Below, piece after piece: positions 61,342-64,000 of a DNA stretch of 64,000 nt. The DNA comes from Streptomyces tsukubensis (GTDB taxonomy: Bacteria > Actinomycetota > Actinomycetes > Streptomycetales > Streptomycetaceae), in assembly GCF_003932715.1 (NCBI RefSeq), contig NZ_CP020700.1, forward strand, positions 5,044,501-5,108,500, given 5' to 3'. How positions within the stretch are numbered: the first letter of the stretch is position 1; each line of letters starts with the position of its first letter. A program made the position numbers and the translations under genes. Below the pieces are notes generated by a model that was given only the letters and a program-made list of their open reading frames with translations, was not told where the DNA came from and made no database searches.

Positions 61342-62613
61342 GTGACCGTCGACGACACCACTTCCGGCGCGGGCGCGTCCGACGGGTCCGGGACCGGTTC
61401 GGGAGCCGGGCGATCCGGCGGCTCCGGTGCTTCCGGCCGGCCGGACGGCTCCGGTACGGGCCGTTCCGGCGGCTCCCCGGCCTCCGCCGCCGCGTCCCGG
61501 TCGGGCGCAGGCGCAGGCGCCGTGCATCCGACCCCCCTGCACGCCGTCGACCACACCGCCGAACCCACCGACGACCCCCTCGCCATCCGCCTCGAACAGC
61601 TCATCCTCGGCGCCGAGCGGCGCTACACCCCCTTCCAGGCGGCCCGGACCGCCGGGGTCTCCATGGAGCTGGCCTCCCGCTTCTGGCGGGCCATGGGCTT
61701 CGCCGACATCGGCCAGGCCAGGGCCCTGACCGAGGCCGACGTCCTGGCCCTGCGCCGGCTGGCGGGCCTGGTGGAGGCCGGGCTTCTCAGCGAGCCGATG
61801 GCCATCCAGGTGGCCCGCTCCACCGGCCAGACCACCGCCCGGCTCGCGGAATGGCAGATCGACTCCTTCTTGGAAGGCCTGACCGAGCCGCCCGAACCGG
61901 GCATGACCCGTACCGAGGTCACGTACCCGCTGATCGAACTGCTGCTGCCGGAGCTCCAGGAGTTCCTCGTCTACGTCTGGCGGCGCCAGCTCGCTGCGGC
62001 CACCGGACGGGTCGTCCAGGCCGCCGACGACGAGGAGATGGTCGACCGGCGGCTCGCCATCGGCTTCGCCGACCTCGTCGGCTTCACCCGGCTCACCCGC
62101 CGTCTCGAAGAGGAGGAGCTCGGTGAACTCGTCGAGATCTTCGAGACCACGGCCGCCGACCTGGTCGCCGCGCACGGCGGACGGCTCATCAAGACCCTCG
62201 GTGACGAGGTGCTCTACGCGGCCGACGACGCGGGCACCGCCTCCGAGATCGCACTCCGGCTCATCGACGCGATGAACCACGACGACGCGATGCCCTCCCT
62301 CCGGGTCGGGCTGGCCTTCGGCACGGTCACGACCCGGATGGGCGATGTGTTCGGCACGACGGTCAACCTCGCGAGCAGGCTGACGTCGATAGCGCCGAAG
62401 GACACCATCCTGGTGGACGGCGCGTTCGCGCTGGACCTGATCAGGGCCGGGGACGCGCCCAAGTCCGAGACACAGGCGGCGGAGGAGGCGGCGACGGCCG
62501 AGAAGGAGGGCGAGCCCCCGCCGCCGTACCGCTACGCCCTCCAGCCGATGTGGCAGCGGCCCGTCCGGGGGCTCGGGATCGTCGAACCGTGGATGCTGTC
62601 GCGGCGTACGTGA
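61342..62613 (+). CDS. cya: Class III adenylate cyclase
   Basis: This 423-aa protein starts at GTG 61342 behind AGGAGG. A Gly/Ser-rich ~55-residue head precedes a helical regulatory domain (RYTPFQAARTAGVSMELASR, then FWRAMGFADIGQARALTEAD) like the N-terminal pH-sensing domain of M. tuberculosis Rv1264. The catalytic domain has metal Asp244 (IGFADLVGFTRL), Asp288 (IKTLGDEVLYA) and DVFGTTVNLASRLTS for the transition-state residues. The 44-residue Asp-Asp spacing is typical. It corresponds to the single cya of S. coelicolor, which makes cAMP needed for germination and development. Confidence 0.94.
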   Translation: MTVDDTTSGAGASDGSGTGSGAGRSGGSGASGRPDGSGTGRSGGSPASAAASRSGAGAGAVHPTPLHAVDHTAEPTDDPLAIRLEQLILGAERRYTPFQAARTAGVSMELASRFWRAMGFADIGQARALTEADVLALRRLAGLVEAGLLSEPMAIQVARSTGQTTARLAEWQIDSFLEGLTEPPEPGMTRTEVTYPLIELLLPELQEFLVYVWRRQLAAATGRVVQAADDEEMVDRRLAIGFADLVGFTRLTRRLEEEELGELVEIFETTAADLVAAHGGRLIKTLGDEVLYAADDAGTASEIALRLIDAMNHDDAMPSLRVGLAFGTVTTRMGDVFGTTVNLASRLTSIAPKDTILVDGAFALDLIRAGDAPKSETQAAEEAATAEKEGEPPPPYRYALQPMWQRPVRGLGIVEPWMLSRRT

Positions 62614-62791
62614 CGGGCCGCCGTGCCCGGAGCGGGTTCCGGTCCGTTGTGAGCGGGTAGGCGCGGTCCGGGTCGGCGGCGGGCGCGGCCCCGGCGGGCC
62701 GGTCGCGGTCTTGCGGGGGCGGGCAGGAGCCCGCATATGATCCCGTGAACCGTCGTTAACCGGGCCCGAGCGGTCCACGGGAGGGTGTCGG

Positions 62792-63694
62792 ATGTCCGTA
62801 CCGCCGTCGGATGGCGCGCAGTTCCCACTGGCCCCGTCGTTCCTGTCGGCGGACCCGCCGGACTCCCCGGCCTCCTCGGTGCCCGTCGTCGAAGGGCCGT
62901 TCGAGCAGCGTTTCGGGGAGTTCGTCGTCGTACGGACGCACGGCCATGTCGCCGAACTCGTCCTCGACCGGCCCGCGTCGATGAACGCGGTCTCCGCCGC
63001 GATGGCCCGCTCCATCGCCGCCGCCTGTGCCGCGCTCGCAGAGGACCGCGACGTCCGGGTGGCCGTCCTGACCTCCACCCACGACCGCGCCTTCTGCGTC
63101 GGCGCCGACCTCAAGGAGCGCAACGGGCTGAGCGACGCGGACCTGATGCGCCAGCGCCCGATCGCCCGCGCCGCGTACACCGGTGTGCTCGAACTGCCGA
63201 TGCCCGCGATCGCCGCCGTCCGCGGCTACGCCCTCGGCGGCGGCTACGAACTCGCCCTGGCCTGCGATGTGATCGTCGCGGACGCGACCACCGTGGTGGC
63301 CCTGCCCGAGGTCTCCGTGGGCGTCATCCCCGGCGGCGGCGGTACGCAGCTGCTGCCGCGCCGGGTCGGCGCCGCCCGCGCCGCCGAGCTGGTGTTCACC
63401 GCTCGTCGGGTGGCCGCGGACGAGGCATTCGCCTTGGGGCTGGTGGACCGCCTCGCGGAGGGTGACGGCGACGCCAGGACGGAGGCGCTGGCGCTGGCCG
63501 ACCGGATCGCCGGGAACTCCCCGGTCGGACTGCGGGCCGCGAAACGGGCACTGCGGCTGGGGCAGGGGCTCGACCTGCGGGCCGGTCTGGAAGTCGAGGA
63601 CGCGGCCTGGCGCACGGTCGCCTTCTCCGGGGACCGTGCGGAAGGTGTCGCCGCGTTCAACGAGAAGCGGAAGCCGGAGTGGCCCGGCGAATAA
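62792..63694 (+). CDS. Enoyl-CoA hydratase/isomerase
   Basis: This 300-aa crotonase-fold protein has VAELVLDRPASMNAVSAAMA, FCVGADLKERNG for the oxyanion hole, AAVRGYALGGGYELALACDV and ALPEVSVGVIPGGGGTQLLP with the catalytic Glu, followed by AKRALRLGQGLD. It hydrates enoyl-CoA in fatty-acid or branched-chain degradation; the exact substrate is open. The first ~40 residues are a Pro/Ser-rich extension. ATG 62792 has GGGAGGGTGTC upstream. Confidence 0.92.
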   Translation: MSVPPSDGAQFPLAPSFLSADPPDSPASSVPVVEGPFEQRFGEFVVVRTHGHVAELVLDRPASMNAVSAAMARSIAAACAALAEDRDVRVAVLTSTHDRAFCVGADLKERNGLSDADLMRQRPIARAAYTGVLELPMPAIAAVRGYALGGGYELALACDVIVADATTVVALPEVSVGVIPGGGGTQLLPRRVGAARAAELVFTARRVAADEAFALGLVDRLAEGDGDARTEALALADRIAGNSPVGLRAAKRALRLGQGLDLRAGLEVEDAAWRTVAFSGDRAEGVAAFNEKRKPEWPGE

Positions 63695-63776
63695 CCCGAC
63701 CGCGCCCGTCACTCTGAGTCCCCCCCCAGTAGTGCCATATCGTCCTAAATCGGTCATGGGTCTTTAAGCTGGGGTG

Positions 63777-64000
63777 ATGGCTGAGGATCAGCGGCTGCGG
63801 GCCGTAGTGGCACTGGCGCAGGCGATGGCGGCCGCGCAGACTCCCCGGGAGTTCTGGAGCGCGGCCGCGCTGGGCGCCTGCGCCGCCCTGGACGGCTCCT
63901 TCGCCGCGCTGTCGGTCTGGGAACGGGAGCTGGGCCGGCTGAAGGTACTGGTGAACGCGGGGGAGCGGACGCCGGACGAGGAGGAGTTCCCCGAGGCGGA
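63777..64000 (+). CDS. GAF-domain-like protein, truncated by window end
   Basis: Only the first ~74 residues are present (MAEDQRLRAVVALAQAMAAA, then FWSAAALGACAALDGSFAAL, VWERELGRLKVLVNAGER). The pattern resembles GAF-type sensory domains found next to enoyl-CoA hydratase and cya in Streptomyces. ATG 63777 is 6 nt after a TAAGCT box (63765-63770), with only a GGGG run between, so it may be leaderless. The function cannot be judged from the visible part. Confidence 0.75.
   Translation, partial: MAEDQRLRAVVALAQAMAAAQTPREFWSAAALGACAALDGSFAALSVWERELGRLKVLVNAGERTPDEEEFPEA

Noticed and set aside
60751..63180. Minus-strand ORF of 809 codons over birA, cya and the enoyl-CoA hydratase
   Set aside because: Shadow of three well-supported plus-strand genes; Arg/Pro/Gly low-complexity translation.
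1..64000. Prophage, integrative element or insertion sequence
   Set aside because: No integrase, transposase, terminal inverted repeats or tRNA attachment site was found. The 0-6.4 kb accessory segment has no visible boundaries.

Overview
The window is GC-rich chromosomal DNA from a Streptomyces-like actinomycete. The evidence is strong third-position GC bias, many GTG/TTG starts, ATGA/GTGA-coupled operons, and families typical of the genus: XRE/DUF397 pairs, AfsQ1/AfsQ2/SigQ, acyl-CoA carboxylase with an epsilon subunit, MmpB-like and Imm49-like proteins. From about 10 kb onward the gene order resembles, from memory, the S. coelicolor core region around SCO4869-SCO4931. No tRNA, rRNA, transposase, integrase or CRISPR array was seen.

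Layout. 0-6.4 kb is accessory. It holds a compact candidate RiPP locus on the minus strand (HATPase, Cys-rich small protein, radical SAM/SPASM enzyme, 45-aa precursor-like peptide, hairpin, APH-fold kinase), a divergent XRE regulator with its DUF397 partner, and a decayed GH26 mannanase. 6.8-17 kb holds an ECF sigma factor with a membrane partner, an L,D-transpeptidase, a B12-type acyl-CoA mutase, a LeuE exporter, a glycosyltransferase remnant, a duplicated Imm49-like protein and a threonine/serine dehydratase. 17-26 kb holds an M20 amidohydrolase and a nucleoside uptake and salvage block: BMP-type lipoprotein, ABC ATPase, two permeases, cytidine deaminase and thymidine phosphorylase. 26-35.6 kb holds a SigJ/SigG-like sigma factor, a second L,D-transpeptidase, a divergent MFS/LysR pair, a 13-bp tandem array, adenosine deaminase, small envelope proteins and a dispersed repeat. 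35.6-39.5 kb is the AfsQ1/AfsQ2/SigQ region. 39.7-51 kb holds deoC with aldehyde dehydrogenases, a uridine-kinase-like protein, MFS/HxlR, a membrane mannosyltransferase, a phospho-sugar mutase and purine-nucleoside phosphorylase. 51-64 kb holds a quinone reductase, a DeoR regulator and the carboxylase cluster (accA2, maf, mmpB, accE, pccB, birA), then adenylate cyclase, an enoyl-CoA hydratase and a truncated GAF-like gene.

The unifying theme is nucleoside catabolism. Nucleosides are imported, deaminated (cdd, add) and cleaved by phosphorolysis (deoA, pnp). The pentose phosphate is probably isomerised by the phospho-sugar mutase and split by DeoC, and the acetaldehyde is oxidised by the downstream ALDH. 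A palindrome, CTACGCGCGTAG, lies in front of five of these transcription units: four perfect copies and one 10/12 match. It looks like the operator of a shared regulon. Many promoters here appear leaderless, with a TANNNT box 6-7 nt before the start codon.

The most novel-looking elements are the radical SAM/precursor locus at 0.85-3.8 kb, the palindrome regulon, the apparent ATC start codon of the ABC ATPase, and a dispersed ~300-bp intergenic repeat family.
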